Source: Bradyrhizobium sp. 186
GTDB taxonomy: Bacteria > Pseudomonadota > Alphaproteobacteria > Rhizobiales > Xanthobacteraceae
DNA: 64,000 bases
NCBI RefSeq assembly: GCF_023101685.1
Contig: NZ_CP082164.1
Span: 4,774,001 to 4,838,000 of the forward strand
Direction of reading: 5' to 3'
Shown: piece by piece, positions 25,216 to 35,134 of the stretch
Numbering within the stretch: the first letter of the stretch is position 1
How the letters are laid out: every line of letters begins with the position of its first letter
The notes under the pieces: model-generated
Databases searched by the model: none
The model's input: only the letters and a program-made list of their open reading frames with translations
What the model was told of the DNA's origin: nothing
Made by a program: the position numbers and the translations under genes

Positions 25216-26141
25216 CAGCGGTTGCGATATTCGATCATCGCCGCCTTGCGGATCTCTTCGAGATAGGTCTTCTGCGTCTTCTCGTACTTCTCGGCGTACA
25301 TCTTCTCGCGCACCTCGCGCTTCTTCGGCGTGTCGATCATGGTCGGCTTGCGCGAGCAGAGCACGACCATCTCGATGCCCTGTTTGGTCGCCTCGGGCGC
25401 GGTCAGGTGGCCGATCGCCGTGTCGTCGAGCACCTTGCGCAGTGCCTCGGGCAGTTCCGCGGTCGTCTTGGTGACGCTCTCGCGGATGGTGGCGTTCGGC
25501 GTCGAGCGGAACAGCGAATTGGCTTCGTCGCAGCTCGCGACGCGCGAGCGGTACGTCTCGGCTTCCTTCTGCCGCGTCTCCAGGAAGGCTGGAGACGATC
25601 CGCGCGGCACGATCAGCACGATCGGCTGCATCTTGTATTCGGTGCCTTCGATCTGGAGCTTCTCTCCGGTCTGGGCCTGCACGGCCTGTGCGACGTCCCG
25701 TTCGCCGACCATCAGTTTCTCCTTGTAGCGGCCGCGAACCAGGCTGGTCCAAACCATCTCGGCCTTCATGCGGCCCTTCAGGGTTTCGGGACGGACGCCC
25801 TTGGTCTCGAGCGACTTGGTGAGCTGCTCCGGCGAGAGGCGCATGCGCTGCGCCATGCCGGCGTAGGATTGATCGATGTCGGCGACGCCGGGATCGACGC
25901 CGTACTTCTTGCCTTCCTTCATCTTGATCTTGTCTTCGATGAGCTCGTTGACGACGTCCTGCCGGCCCGGCGTCTTCTGCGTCGTCAACTGGTCGAGCTT
26001 GGAACGCTGATCGATGTCGAAATCGGTGATGGGATCGCCGTTGACCATGACGACGATGTTCTGCGCCCGCGCCGGCGTGCCGATCAGGATCAGGGCAGCG
26101 AAGACGAGGAGGAGGCGGAAGACAGGCAATGGATTCGTCAT
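25215..26141 (-). CDS. surA: SurA-like periplasmic chaperone
   Basis: The 308-residue protein has a signal peptide (FRLLLVFAALILIGTPARAQ) and the SurA N-terminal helical domain (VNGDPITDFDIDQRSKLDQL). A single weakly conserved parvulin-like part and a basic C-terminal helix follow. Alphaproteobacterial SurA relatives often have degenerate PPIase domains. The position between lptD and pdxA matches the conserved order and fits assistance of LptD and other outer-membrane barrels. Alternative ATG starts lie up to 15 codons upstream. Confidence 0.85.
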   Translation of the reverse strand: MTNPLPVFRLLLVFAALILIGTPARAQNIVVMVNGDPITDFDIDQRSKLDQLTTQKTPGRQDVVNELIEDKIKMKEGKKYGVDPGVADIDQSYAGMAQRMRLSPEQLTKSLETKGVRPETLKGRMKAEMVWTSLVRGRYKEKLMVGERDVAQAVQAQTGEKLQIEGTEYKMQPIVLIVPRGSSPAFLETRQKEAETYRSRVASCDEANSLFRSTPNATIRESVTKTTAELPEALRKVLDDTAIGHLTAPEATKQGIEMVVLCSRKPTMIDTPKKREVREKMYAEKYEKTQKTYLEEIRKAAMIEYRNR

Positions 26142-26207
26142 GGTTGTCGCTCGCATCAGCCGCGGTGAACCTGCGATCGGGAACACGCGGCCGTCACTTC
26201 AAACTGT

Positions 26208-28697
26208 TCACTGGAGACCGCTGCCAGAACTGCTGGTCGTCGACGTGGTCGCCAGCGTGCGCAGGCCGATCTGGAACATGAACGCGTGGCTCAGGACGGG
26301 CGGCGTCGAGCCCGCGGAATAGCTATACGAAGTTACATAGTTCGCCGCCAGCACGAAGCAATCGTCGACATAGCCGGCGCCGAGCACATACTGGTTGATC
26401 TTGTTGGCCTCGAGGTCCCAGCGCGCCGACCCCGTGACCACCCAATTGGTCGCGACCTTCAGCGAGCCGGAGGTCAAGATGCCCTCGCGGCGCGTCAGAT
26501 AGCCGAGCTCGGGCTGCGGCGCGTAATTGCCGTACATCATGCTGATCGACCAGCGATTGAAGTTGGCGCGGCCTTCTGCCTCGAAGCGCTGGACGTTCCA
26601 GGTCTGCTCGTCCATGCGGGAGCGGACACTGAACGTGTAAGTGCTGTTGGGCGAGTAGCTGGCGCTCGTGACATAATCGGATCGCGGCTTGTCGAGGCCG
26701 GAAGCGAGGCCGGTATTGATGGAGTCCTGGACTGCGTAGGAGTTCATGCCGAACAACTGGTAGGACTGGCCGAACAGCACCTTGACGGCGCCGCCCTTGT
26801 CGAACTGCGTTGTGGCCTGCACGCCGACATTGGCGCGGCCGCCGCCTTCGACACGGTCGTAGCCGGAGAACTTGTCGACGCTGAACAGGTTCGAGGCGTC
26901 GAACACCATGCTCTGGGCGTCCTCGTTGGGAAGCTTGCCGGCATAGGTCTCGTTCGGCCGGATGATGATCTGGGCGATCGGCTCGACGGTGGTCGAGCCC
27001 CAGGGCTGAATGTTGATGAAGGGATAGCGGTATTCGAGGCCGACGGTCGGCATCAGCCGCAACGCCTGGGTGTCGCCGACGGGCAGATAGTTCGAAACGC
27101 CCGGCTGGTTGGAGACCGAGGAATTGATCGCATCGGCGCGGAGAATGGCGAACGGCGTCCAGATTTCACCGAACGGATCGGTGAAGGATTTGCGCCACTG
27201 CGCTTCCGCCGTCAGACGGGTGTAGGTGCCGGGGAAGCCGCGCAGCAGGCACTGCGACGGCGTGCGCGCGAGCGGATCGGCCGACGCCGTCGTGCACAGG
27301 CTGTTGGTGTTGGCGAGCGTCGTGATCGGATCGAACACGGCGCTGTCACGCGACAGGTTCACGAAATTGGTCTTGTAGCTGAACTCGCCGCCGAAGACCG
27401 GATAGTTGAGCACGTTCGAGTAGTCGATGACGGGGTAGACGACCGGCACCTGGCTCTGGTTGCCCGAGAAGCTCAGCCAGTACATCGTGCGCGCATCGAA
27501 GAAGCTGCGATTGCCAACGCCGGTCAGATAGAGCTGCGAGAGCGCGTCCGTCGGCAGGTTCAGGAACGATCCGAGCGGATCGCGGTATGCCGACAAGCGG
27601 TAATCCGACATGAAATAGTAGTCGGTGAGCAGGACGCCGTCCCAACCCCAGACCCATTTGTCGTTCAGCGCGAACTGGCCCTTGGTCTCGACGCCGCCGC
27701 GGAACTGGCGGTCGCCCGGCTGGCCGGCGAACTGGCTGGGGTCGAGCTGGTCGATGCCGTAGACGCGGATCTGGTAGGCGCCGTCCATCAGGCGCTGGCG
27801 GAACTCGGCCTGCATCAGCACGCCCTGCTTGGACGTGATGCGCGGGCTGAAGGTCGCGTCCATGTCGGACGCGATCGCCCAGTAGAACGGGACTTCGACG
27901 CCGTAGCCGAACGCGGTGTAGGAGGTGAAGCCCGGCATCAGGAAACCGGTCTTGCGCTTCACGGTCGGGTCGGGCGTCGAGAAATACGGCATGTAGGCCA
28001 GCGGCACGCCGAAGAATTCGAGTTGCGCCGTCTCGAAGTACAGCATCTTCTCCTGCTGGTCGTGGATGATGCGTGCACCCTTGACCTGCCACAGTGGCGG
28101 CTTCTTCGGATCGTCCTTACACGGCGCGCAGGCGGTGTAGACGCCGTTCTCGAACACCGTGTAGTTGCCGCTGGAGCGGTCGGCGCGGCTTGCGGCCATG
28201 CGGGTTTGGTCGGCGGTGTCCACGCGCAGCGAATCGACGAAACCGTCGCGGTAGTCGTCCGAGAGATCCATGATCTCGGCATAGGTGATCTTGCCGTCGG
28301 CATCCGTCATGCGGATGTTGCCTTCGGCATGGAGCCGCTTGGTCTTCTGGTCGTAGACGACCCTGTCGGCCTCGACGCTGGTGCCGTTGTAGAACAGCTG
28401 GACGTTGCCGACCGCGGAGACGCGCGAATTGTTGTAGTCGTAGTCGACCTCGGTCGCCTGCACGAGCATCTGATTGTCGTTGGCGGCCTTCGGCGGCTTC
28501 GGACGCGGCGGCAGCGGATTGTAGGTGAAGCTCTGGGCTGCGGCCGGTGCCATTGCGGCAACGTCGATCAGCCCGCCGAGCGATACCGCTGCGACGACTA
28601 CGAGCAGGAGCCTGCGGACGGACAAGCCGCACCCGTTCGCGCGCACCACGGTGCGCCGCGTCAAACGAGACACGAGCCCTCGGTGGACGGCAGTCAC
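26208..28697 (-). CDS. lptD: LPS-assembly protein LptD
   Basis: This is the outer-membrane translocon that delivers lipopolysaccharide to the cell surface. An arginine-rich, then hydrophobic signal region ends APAAAQSF, followed by an OstA/LptA-like beta-jellyroll (DYDYNNSRVSAVGNVQLFYN) and a large beta-barrel rich in Trp and Tyr up to the C-terminus. I chose GTG at 28,697, which shares a base with the lptG stop (TAG/GTG). An ATG at 28,763 would overlap lptG by 67 bases. About 829 residues, normal for the family. Confidence 0.9.
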   Translation of the reverse strand: MTAVHRGLVSRLTRRTVVRANGCGLSVRRLLLVVVAAVSLGGLIDVAAMAPAAAQSFTYNPLPPRPKPPKAANDNQMLVQATEVDYDYNNSRVSAVGNVQLFYNGTSVEADRVVYDQKTKRLHAEGNIRMTDADGKITYAEIMDLSDDYRDGFVDSLRVDTADQTRMAASRADRSSGNYTVFENGVYTACAPCKDDPKKPPLWQVKGARIIHDQQEKMLYFETAQLEFFGVPLAYMPYFSTPDPTVKRKTGFLMPGFTSYTAFGYGVEVPFYWAIASDMDATFSPRITSKQGVLMQAEFRQRLMDGAYQIRVYGIDQLDPSQFAGQPGDRQFRGGVETKGQFALNDKWVWGWDGVLLTDYYFMSDYRLSAYRDPLGSFLNLPTDALSQLYLTGVGNRSFFDARTMYWLSFSGNQSQVPVVYPVIDYSNVLNYPVFGGEFSYKTNFVNLSRDSAVFDPITTLANTNSLCTTASADPLARTPSQCLLRGFPGTYTRLTAEAQWRKSFTDPFGEIWTPFAILRADAINSSVSNQPGVSNYLPVGDTQALRLMPTVGLEYRYPFINIQPWGSTTVEPIAQIIIRPNETYAGKLPNEDAQSMVFDASNLFSVDKFSGYDRVEGGGRANVGVQATTQFDKGGAVKVLFGQSYQLFGMNSYAVQDSINTGLASGLDKPRSDYVTSASYSPNSTYTFSVRSRMDEQTWNVQRFEAEGRANFNRWSISMMYGNYAPQPELGYLTRREGILTSGSLKVATNWVVTGSARWDLEANKINQYVLGAGYVDDCFVLAANYVTSYSYSAGSTPPVLSHAFMFQIGLRTLATTSTTSSSGSGLQ

Positions 28698-29794
28698 TAT
28701 CCGTCCTCCTGATACAGCAAGGCCAAAAAGCCGGTGAGGCCGCCCACCACAACGGGCAACCACGCCGCAGCGATCGGATGCATCAACTCAGCCTTGCTCA
28801 AGTCTTCAGTCACTTTCGACAGGACGTAGAGCAGAAAGCCTGCGCCCACGCCACTCAAAACCATCTTCTGTACGCCACCCATCCGGAAGAAGCGCAATGA
28901 CACGGAAGCCGCAAGCATCACCATCGCTGCGAGCAAAAACGGCTGCGCCAGAAGCTTGTGATACTGGAGTCGATATCCGGCTGTCGCGAAGCCTGAGCTT
29001 TCGGAGGAGCGGATGTAGCTCGGTAGTTGCCAAAAGGACACAGTTTCGGGTGTGGAAAAGCTGTTGCGGACCTGTGCCTCGGTCAGCGTCGTCGGAATCT
29101 CCAGCCGGGCCTGATCGATCGGCGGCGAGTCCAGCGTGAAGCGCCGCACGGTCCTGAACAGCCAGTGGCCGTCCTCCAGCGTCGCCTCGCGCGCCTCGAT
29201 CCGCTCCTTGAAATGCCAATCCGTATCGAATCGGAACAGCGTCAGTCCGGTCAGCCGGACGCCCTGCTGTTCGCTGCGCGCCGCGTTGATGATGATCTGG
29301 CCGTCATCGGTGACCTGATTGAGCCAAAAGCCCGAGGCGTCCTGGATGCCGCCGCCGGGCGCCGAGCCGAACAGCTCGGCTTCCATGCGCTTGGAGAGCT
29401 CGCGCAGATTTGCCGACATCGGATTATAGGCGACGGTGGCGATCACCCCGATCAGAAGCGCGCTGCCGAGCGCCGGTGAGATGAATTGCCATGCCGAGAT
29501 GCCGGCGGCGCGGGCGACGACGAGCTCGAGCCGGCGGGAGAGGGCGAGATAGCAGGTCATCGCGCCGATCAGCATGCAGAACGGCGTTAGCTTCTCCAGC
29601 AGTTGCGGCACGCGGAACAGCGAGGTCTCCGCCACCATGATCGCGGAGGCGGACGCCAGCCCCGAGGTCTTGCGCACCATCTCGATATAGTCGACCAGCA
29701 CCAGCAGCAGGAAAATGCTTGCGAACACGCCGAGCGCCGCGACGACGAAGCGGCCGGCGAAATAGCGCCCGAGTGTGTTGGTGAGCATGCTCAT
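28697..29794 (-). CDS. lptG: LPS export permease LptG
   Basis: One of the two inner-membrane permeases of the LptB2FG exporter. The 365-residue protein has the YjgP/YjgQ layout: helices at the N-terminus (VAALGVFASIFLLLVLVDYI and onward), a periplasmic beta-jellyroll in the middle, and helices at the C-terminus ending AAWLPVVVGGLTGFLALLY. It overlaps lptF by four bases (ATGA) and is followed directly by lptD. Confidence 0.93.
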   Translation of the reverse strand: MSMLTNTLGRYFAGRFVVAALGVFASIFLLLVLVDYIEMVRKTSGLASASAIMVAETSLFRVPQLLEKLTPFCMLIGAMTCYLALSRRLELVVARAAGISAWQFISPALGSALLIGVIATVAYNPMSANLRELSKRMEAELFGSAPGGGIQDASGFWLNQVTDDGQIIINAARSEQQGVRLTGLTLFRFDTDWHFKERIEAREATLEDGHWLFRTVRRFTLDSPPIDQARLEIPTTLTEAQVRNSFSTPETVSFWQLPSYIRSSESSGFATAGYRLQYHKLLAQPFLLAAMVMLAASVSLRFFRMGGVQKMVLSGVGAGFLLYVLSKVTEDLSKAELMHPIAAAWLPVVVGGLTGFLALLYQEDG

Positions 29795-30960
29795 GCGGCG
29801 GCCGGCCGTCCGAACAGCCGCGCGATGCGCGCGTTCGATCTGTCGATGGCCTCCATCAGGCGGGCGGGCGGTTCGACCACGATGCCGCCGACGATCAACC
29901 AGATGCCGGCGCCAATCGCAGTCGCCAGCATCGCGTATTGGACGAGTGCCGCGGACGGCGACTTCACAGCCATCACCGAGCAGGCGAAGCCCGCCATGCG
30001 CAGGCCGAACACCGCAATCACCGAGCCGCCGATCGAAAAGTTGCGGCTCTGGCGCGTAGTACGCGGCGCACCGAGGAAGGCGAAGGTCAGCGCCGCAAAG
30101 GCAAAGGGATAGAGCGGCGCCATGATGCGGTCATGCAGTTCGGACCGGAACTGGCCGGGGACCGCCTTGTAGACGGGGTCGTCCTCGGACGGCGCGACCA
30201 GCTCCCAGAGATAGCGTTCGCGGATGCCGAGCGTGACGTCATGGCCCTGGTTGGAGAACTTCGACATGTCGAAGCCGTAGCGGCCGAACGCCACCAGCGC
30301 CGGATCACGTTTGCCCGTCTCGAAGCGCTGGAGATTGCCGTCCTTCAGCACCAGGAACGATCCGTTCTCGTTCTTCACGACCTCGCCGTGCTCGGCGACG
30401 ATCGAGACGCGCTCGTTCGGATCGCGGCGGTCGTCGATGAAGATGCCGGCGAGGATGCCGCCGGGCTGGCGTTCGCGGATCCGGATCGTGAGGTTCTTGT
30501 CGAGCTGGGCGAAGCGGCCGGGCTGGAGGATGTTGGTGAGCACGTCGGCGGTGATCTCGGCGTCCCACTGCTTGATGCGCCGCATGCCGTCAGGGGCGAG
30601 ATAGGCCGCGATGAAGGCGACCAGCAGCGCCACCACGCAGGTGGCGTAGAAGAACGGATAGAACAGCCGGAACGGCGAGAAGCCGGCGGCATTCATCACG
30701 ATGATCTCGGAATCGGTCGCGAGCTTGTTCAGCGTATGCGAGATCGCGATCATCAGCGCGATCGGCGAGATGATCAGGACCAGTGCCGGGACCACGAGGC
30801 TGGTGATGCCGAGGAAGGTGAGGATGGTCTGACCCTGGCTCGTCATCAGGTCGATGCCGCGCAACGCCTGCGTAATCCAGATCACGCCGGTGAGGCTGAC
30901 GAGGACGAGCGCAAACGACGCCAGCGTCGTGCGGAAGATATACCTATCGATCGACCCCAT
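29791..30960 (-). CDS. lptF: LPS export permease LptF
   Basis: Partner permease of LptG, 389 residues, starting MGSIDRYIFRTTLASFALVL. It has the same architecture: N-terminal helices including LVVPALVLIISPIALMIAIS, the GFSPFRLFYPFF coupling region, a periplasmic domain, and C-terminal helices. It is the first gene of the minus-strand run lptF-lptG-lptD-surA-pdxA-rsmA. Confidence 0.93.
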   Translation of the reverse strand: MGSIDRYIFRTTLASFALVLVSLTGVIWITQALRGIDLMTSQGQTILTFLGITSLVVPALVLIISPIALMIAISHTLNKLATDSEIIVMNAAGFSPFRLFYPFFYATCVVALLVAFIAAYLAPDGMRRIKQWDAEITADVLTNILQPGRFAQLDKNLTIRIRERQPGGILAGIFIDDRRDPNERVSIVAEHGEVVKNENGSFLVLKDGNLQRFETGKRDPALVAFGRYGFDMSKFSNQGHDVTLGIRERYLWELVAPSEDDPVYKAVPGQFRSELHDRIMAPLYPFAFAALTFAFLGAPRTTRQSRNFSIGGSVIAVFGLRMAGFACSVMAVKSPSAALVQYAMLATAIGAGIWLIVGGIVVEPPARLMEAIDRSNARIARLFGRPAAA

Positions 30961-31304
30961 GCGCTACCGCACGATCCCCACCAAGACCCCAAAACGCAGT
31001 CACCGGAATTTCCGGCTGTCCGACCCATCCCGAAATGGGATCCCCAGGGTCGTGCAGCCATCTCGTCCGCCAGCTTACTTTCTCACTACCATCCCTTTGA
31101 TCTGTCAACAAAATGGCTGCCCCATGGCACCCTCAACATATGGTTAATATTTCCCTCGTAGTGGCCTGGCGGCCACGGGCGGCGCTTGGCATCTGTGGGG
31201 CGGGCGGGCCATAGTGCGGAAAGTCCGCTGAATCGCCGTTCAGGTCCGGCCCTTGGCCAAGACTGCTGACCGGCAAAAAGCCCCATGTTTTGGAGGAGTT
31301 ATCC
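30961..31304. other. 344-bp divergent intergenic region between lptF and pepA
   Basis: It should contain the promoters for the minus-strand lptF run and the plus-strand pepA-holC pair. I could not pick promoter boxes with confidence. No small gene is apparent. GGAGGAG just before 31,305 fixes the pepA start. Confidence 0.5.
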
Positions 31305-32804
31305 ATGTCCGATGCCATCAAGGTCGGCTTTGTCCCGCTGTCTGCCGCCCCCCGTGGCATCCTGGTGGTGTTCTGCGACGACGGTCTGAAGGTCGGTCCG
31401 GCGACGGCCAAAGCTCTTGGCGGTGCCAACGAACTCGTGAAGCGAGCGGCAACCGCTGCCGCCTTCAAAGGTAAAAGCGGTGCCGCGCTCGACATTCTGG
31501 CGCCGGAGGGGGTGAAGGCGACCCGCCTGATCGTGATCGGCGCCGGCAAGGCAACGAGCCTGAAGGCGAACGACTTGCTCAAGTTCGGCGGCGTGGCGGC
31601 GGGCAAGCTTGCCGCCGGGACCAGCGCCATGACCATCATGGCGGAACTGCCCGATGGCGCCATGACGGGCGAGCAGGCGGTCGCGATCGCCGCAGGCCTG
31701 CGGCTGCGCGCCTACAAGTTCGACCGCTACAAGACGAAGAAGAAGGACGGCGAGGAGGGTGGCTCACGCGCCGACGTCTCGCTCGCGGTTGGCGACGTCG
31801 CGTCGGCAAAGAAGGCGTTTGCGTCGGCCGGACCTGTCGTCGATGGTGTGATCATCGCGCGCGACCTCGTCAACGAGCCGCCGAACGTGCTTTACCCCGA
31901 GGAGTTCGCGCGCCGTGCCAGCCTGCTCCGCAAGCTCGGCGTCAAGATCGAGGTGCTCGACGTCAGGGCGATGGACAAGCTCGGCATGGGCGCGCTGCTT
32001 GGCGTCGGCCAAGGCTCGGCGCGGCCGAGCCGCACCGTGATCATGCGCTGGGACGGCGGCAAGAAGGGCGAGGCGCCGGTTGCCTTCGTCGGCAAGGGCG
32101 TCTGCTTCGACACCGGGGGTATTTCGATCAAGCCGGCCGGCAGCATGGAGGACATGAAGGGCGACATGGGGGGAGCTGCCTGCGTCGTCGGCCTGATGCA
32201 TGCGCTCGCGGCACGCAAAGCGAAGGCCAACGTGGTCGGTGCCATCGGCCTCGTCGAGAACATGCCCGACGGCAATGCACAGCGCCCCGGCGACATCGTC
32301 ACCTCGATGTCGGGCCAGACCATCGAGATCATCAACACCGATGCGGAAGGCCGCCTCGTGCTCGCCGATGTGCTCTGGTACGTCGCCAAGAAAACGAAGC
32401 CGAAATTCATGGTGGACCTGGCGACGCTGACCGGCGCGATCATGGTGGCGCTCGGCACCGAGCATGCCGGCATGTTCTCCAACAATGACGAGCTTGCCGG
32501 ACGGCTGCTGACGGCCGGGCTCGAGAGCGGCGAGAAGGTCTGGCGCATGCCGCTCGGCCCGGAATACGACAAGCTGATCGATTCCCAGTTCGCCGACATG
32601 AAGAACACCGGCGGCCGCCATGGCGGCTCGATCACCGCGGCGCAGTTCCTCCAGCGCTTCGTCGACGGCACGCCCTGGGCGCATCTCGATATCGCCGGCA
32701 CCGCCATGGGCGCGCCGAAGACCGACATCAACCAGAGCTGGGGATCCGGTTATGGCGTCCGGCTGCTCGACCGGCTGGTCGCTGACCACTACGAGCGCAA
32801 ATGA
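31305..32804 (+). CDS. pepA: Leucyl aminopeptidase PepA (M17)
   Basis: This cytosolic two-metal exopeptidase of 499 residues has the metal/catalytic set at the expected spacing: K264 and D269 in [16 protein letters not shown] after them, and D346, E348 and R350 in [16 protein letters not shown]. The ATG at 31,305 follows GGAGGAG. holC starts six bases after its stop, an arrangement conserved in many proteobacteria. Confidence 0.95.
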   Translation: MSDAIKVGFVPLSAAPRGILVVFCDDGLKVGPATAKALGGANELVKRAATAAAFKGKSGAALDILAPEGVKATRLIVIGAGKATSLKANDLLKFGGVAAGKLAAGTSAMTIMAELPDGAMTGEQAVAIAAGLRLRAYKFDRYKTKKKDGEEGGSRADVSLAVGDVASAKKAFASAGPVVDGVIIARDLVNEPPNVLYPEEFARRASLLRKLGVKIEVLDVRAMDKLGMGALLGVGQGSARPSRTVIMRWDGGKKGEAPVAFVGKGVCFDTGGISIKPAGSMEDMKGDMGGAACVVGLMHALAARKAKANVVGAIGLVENMPDGNAQRPGDIVTSMSGQTIEIINTDAEGRLVLADVLWYVAKKTKPKFMVDLATLTGAIMVALGTEHAGMFSNNDELAGRLLTAGLESGEKVWRMPLGPEYDKLIDSQFADMKNTGGRHGGSITAAQFLQRFVDGTPWAHLDIAGTAMGAPKTDINQSWGSGYGVRLLDRLVADHYERK

Positions 32805-32810
32805 CCCAAG

Positions 32811-33263
32811 ATGACTGAGGTGCTGTTCTATCATCTCCAAAACATGGCGGTGGAGAACGTCTTGCCGCCGCTTCTGGAGAAATCGCTGGAGCGCGGCTGG
32901 CGCGTCGTGGTGCAGTCGACCTCGCCGGAGCGCGCCGATGCGCTCGATGCGCACTTATGGACCTATCGCGACGATTCCTTCCTGCCGCACGCGACATGGC
33001 GCGTGAACGACGCTGCCGATCAGTCGATCGTGCTGGCGATCGAGGAAGACAATCCGAACGGCGCCCATGTCCGCTTCCTGATCGACAATGCCGCGCTGCC
33101 GCAGGACTGCCAGAGCTACGAGCGCATGGTGTGGCTGTTCGACGGCGACGATCCGGACGCGCTGGCTTTAGCCCGAAGCGCCTGGACGGATTGCAAGGCG
33201 CGGGGATTTGATGTCACCTATTGGCAAGCCGATGAGCGCGGCCGGTGGCAGCGGCGGAATTAG
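32811..33263 (+). CDS. holC: DNA polymerase III chi subunit HolC
   Basis: This 150-residue chi subunit connects the clamp loader to SSB. It shows FYHLQNMAVENVLPPLLEKS, the HLWTYRDDSFLPHAT motif, and YERMVWLFDGDD, all typical of the family. It follows pepA by six bases and is presumably cotranscribed. Confidence 0.92.
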   Translation: MTEVLFYHLQNMAVENVLPPLLEKSLERGWRVVVQSTSPERADALDAHLWTYRDDSFLPHATWRVNDAADQSIVLAIEEDNPNGAHVRFLIDNAALPQDCQSYERMVWLFDGDDPDALALARSAWTDCKARGFDVTYWQADERGRWQRRN

Positions 33264-33389
33264 CGTCGTTCGGAATTAATGATAATTTGCACTTTTCGGG
33301 TAAGGTTGGCTTCGGTCACCTTCGTGCCGCAAAGTGATGTTGGGACAATCGCTTAGGGCTGGTCCTTCACGCGGGGAATTTGGTTTATC

Positions 33390-33926
33390 GTGCGACATCA
33401 AAAGCTTCCCAAGTCGCTCATAGTTGCGTTGGCCACCGTAGCACCGCTGATCGCGGGCTGTTCGGGCGGCGCGCCCGATCTGTTGTCGAAGGACGCCGAA
33501 TGGTTTCAGAAGCCCGGCCGCCTCTTCATCAGGAACATCTCGATCGAATCGCCGCCACTCACTCCGGATCGGCCCGTGACGGCTGAGGATCTGGTCAGTG
33601 CCGATGGTGCGTGTCCCGGCATGGCGCCGGCCCCGGGGCCGGCTGATGCCAATGCGTCGACAACCGCACCGGCGGCCACGGGCGGCACGGTCGCACTCGG
33701 CCACGCTGAATGCGATGTGGTGCGCGGCATTGGCGCGCCCTCGAGCGTCAATCTCTCCAATGATGCCGCGGGCAGGCGCGTCGCGGTGGTGACCTGGTCG
33801 ACCGGCCCGCGTGCCGGCATCTACACCTTTACGTCCGGACGTCTGTCCTCGATCGAGGGCACGCCGGAGCCGCCGGTCGTGCCGAAGGCCACCAGGCCAA
33901 AGGCGAAGAAGAAGGCAGCGACCTGA
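33390..33926 (+). CDS. Putative lipoprotein, alanine/proline-rich
   Basis: The GTG start gives MRHQKLPKSLIVALATVAPL followed by IAGC. This is a lipoprotein signal with Cys24 as the lipidation site. The mature 154 residues contain a low-complexity Ala/Pro/Thr stretch, then a folded segment (VALGHAECDVVRGIGAPSSV, VAVVTWSTGPRAGIYTFTSG) that resembles small outer-membrane-associated domains. The tail is very basic (KATRPKAKKKAAT). Function unknown. Confidence 0.65.
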   Translation: MRHQKLPKSLIVALATVAPLIAGCSGGAPDLLSKDAEWFQKPGRLFIRNISIESPPLTPDRPVTAEDLVSADGACPGMAPAPGPADANASTTAPAATGGTVALGHAECDVVRGIGAPSSVNLSNDAAGRRVAVVTWSTGPRAGIYTFTSGRLSSIEGTPEPPVVPKATRPKAKKKAAT

Positions 33927-33936
33927 TCACTCTCAC

Positions 33937-33983
33937 GTCCCGGACGCGGCGCGGCATGAAATGACGCGGCGCTGAGCCGGGAC
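33937..33983. repeat. Short fold-back repeat between convergent genes
   Basis: GTCCCGG at 33,937 is inverted at 33,977-33,983, and ACGCGGCGC occurs twice inside. It resembles the intergenic REP-like units of Bradyrhizobium and lies between the lipoprotein and LysR genes, which converge. It may serve as a transcription end. Confidence 0.4.
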
Positions 33984-34085
33984 CCAGCTTGCATCGCTAT
34001 AGGCCTCGGCTCAGCAGTGTCCGAAGCCGCACCTTGGCAAGCGTGCGAAAAGGCGAGCCGCTCATCGTCTTGCGACGAGGCCATA

Positions 34086-35006
34086 TCAGACCTGACTGCC
34101 GTTTTTCTCGATATGACGCCAGAACGCCTCTGCGGCCTGGGGCAGGCGGAGCTTCGGCCGGAACACGTGGATTTCGATGGGCACATGCCATTTCGGCCCG
34201 GCCGCTGCGACGATCTCGCCGGAGGCGAGCTGAGAAGCGATCAGGCTTTCAGGCAGCCACGCCATGCCGCGGCCGTCCTGGACCATTGTCACCAGCAGCT
34301 TCGCCAGGTGAGAGGTGAACGTCGTACGCAGATGGACGTCGAGCGAAGACGTCGCGCGCACGGCTTCAAGGATCCGTCCCATGCCCGATTCCGAACGGAA
34401 GCTCAGGAACGGAACCGGTGCGGCTGCCGTACCCGGGAGCTTGAAACGCGGCTTGCGGCTCCGACCTGAAACCGGCACCGTCGCCGGGATGAGCCTGTCA
34501 TTGCCGACATGCAGCGAGCGGAAATGCGAGGGCGCCAAAGCCGTGGTCGCCGCCGGGTGGTAATGACAGAGCAGGAAATGGGCGTCGCCAGCCAGCAATA
34601 TCCGTTCACAGGCCTCCATGTGATTGGCGACGAGCTGCACGTTTGGAACGAACGACAGCTTGGTCTCGATACCGCGCAGCCAATCGGGAAAGAAGGTCAG
34701 CGACAGCGCGTTGGTTGAAGCGAACTTCAGCACGTCGGATGCGCCGCGGGCTCGCTCCTGAGCGTCGAGCCGGCCGGCGGCGAGCCGGCGCAGGACGTCC
34801 TCGGCCGTCTCGCGAAAGCCTTCGCCCGCCGGCGTGAGATTGACGCTGTGAGTCGTGCGATCAAGCAGCGCAGCGCCAGTCCATAGCTCGAGCGCCTGTA
34901 TTCTGCGGCTCAGCGCCGGCTGCGAGCAATTCCGCTGCTCTGCTGCCCGCGAGAAGCTGCGTGTGGTCGCCACCGCGATGAAATCGTGCAGCCAGTTGAT
35001 TTCCAT
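34086..35006 (-). CDS. LysR-family regulator of the dehydratase/transporter cluster
   Basis: This 306-residue regulator has an N-terminal winged helix (WLHDFIAVATTRSFSRAAEQ, then NCSQPALSRRIQALELW) and a periplasmic-binding-like effector domain. It is divergent from the dehydratase genes and shares a 129-bp intergenic region that holds a 19-bp palindrome with the LysR T-N11-A core. It probably controls that operon in response to a carboxylic acid. The ATG at 35,006 gives the usual LysR N-terminus. Confidence 0.85.
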   Translation of the reverse strand: MEINWLHDFIAVATTRSFSRAAEQRNCSQPALSRRIQALELWTGAALLDRTTHSVNLTPAGEGFRETAEDVLRRLAAGRLDAQERARGASDVLKFASTNALSLTFFPDWLRGIETKLSFVPNVQLVANHMEACERILLAGDAHFLLCHYHPAATTALAPSHFRSLHVGNDRLIPATVPVSGRSRKPRFKLPGTAAAPVPFLSFRSESGMGRILEAVRATSSLDVHLRTTFTSHLAKLLVTMVQDGRGMAWLPESLIASQLASGEIVAAAGPKWHVPIEIHVFRPKLRLPQAAEAFWRHIEKNGSQV

Positions 35007-35035
35007 CGCAGACCCTCCTGCCGTCCCTGCATTGC

Positions 35036-35054
35036 TTATGCATGTTTTGCATAA
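35036..35054. promoter_or_regulatory. Palindromic LysR-type binding site
   Basis: TTATGCA and TGCATAA flank a five-base TGTTT spacer, a perfect inverted repeat. The inner T39 and A51 are separated by 11 bases, the classical T-N11-A. It lies 30 bases upstream of the lysR start and 81 bases upstream of the first dehydratase gene, as expected for autoregulation plus divergent activation. Confidence 0.65.
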
Positions 35055-35134
35055 TGATATCAGAACACGACATTGGATTTCCAGTGTGGCGGGCGGCACG
35101 GTGGGGCGAAAGAGTTTTCCGGGAGGAAAGCGCG

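Noticed and set aside
26286..28712. 808-codon plus-strand frame opposite lptD
   Set aside because: It is an antisense shadow of lptD in GC-rich DNA: His/Arg/Glu/Asp-rich, with no domain and no ribosome-binding site.
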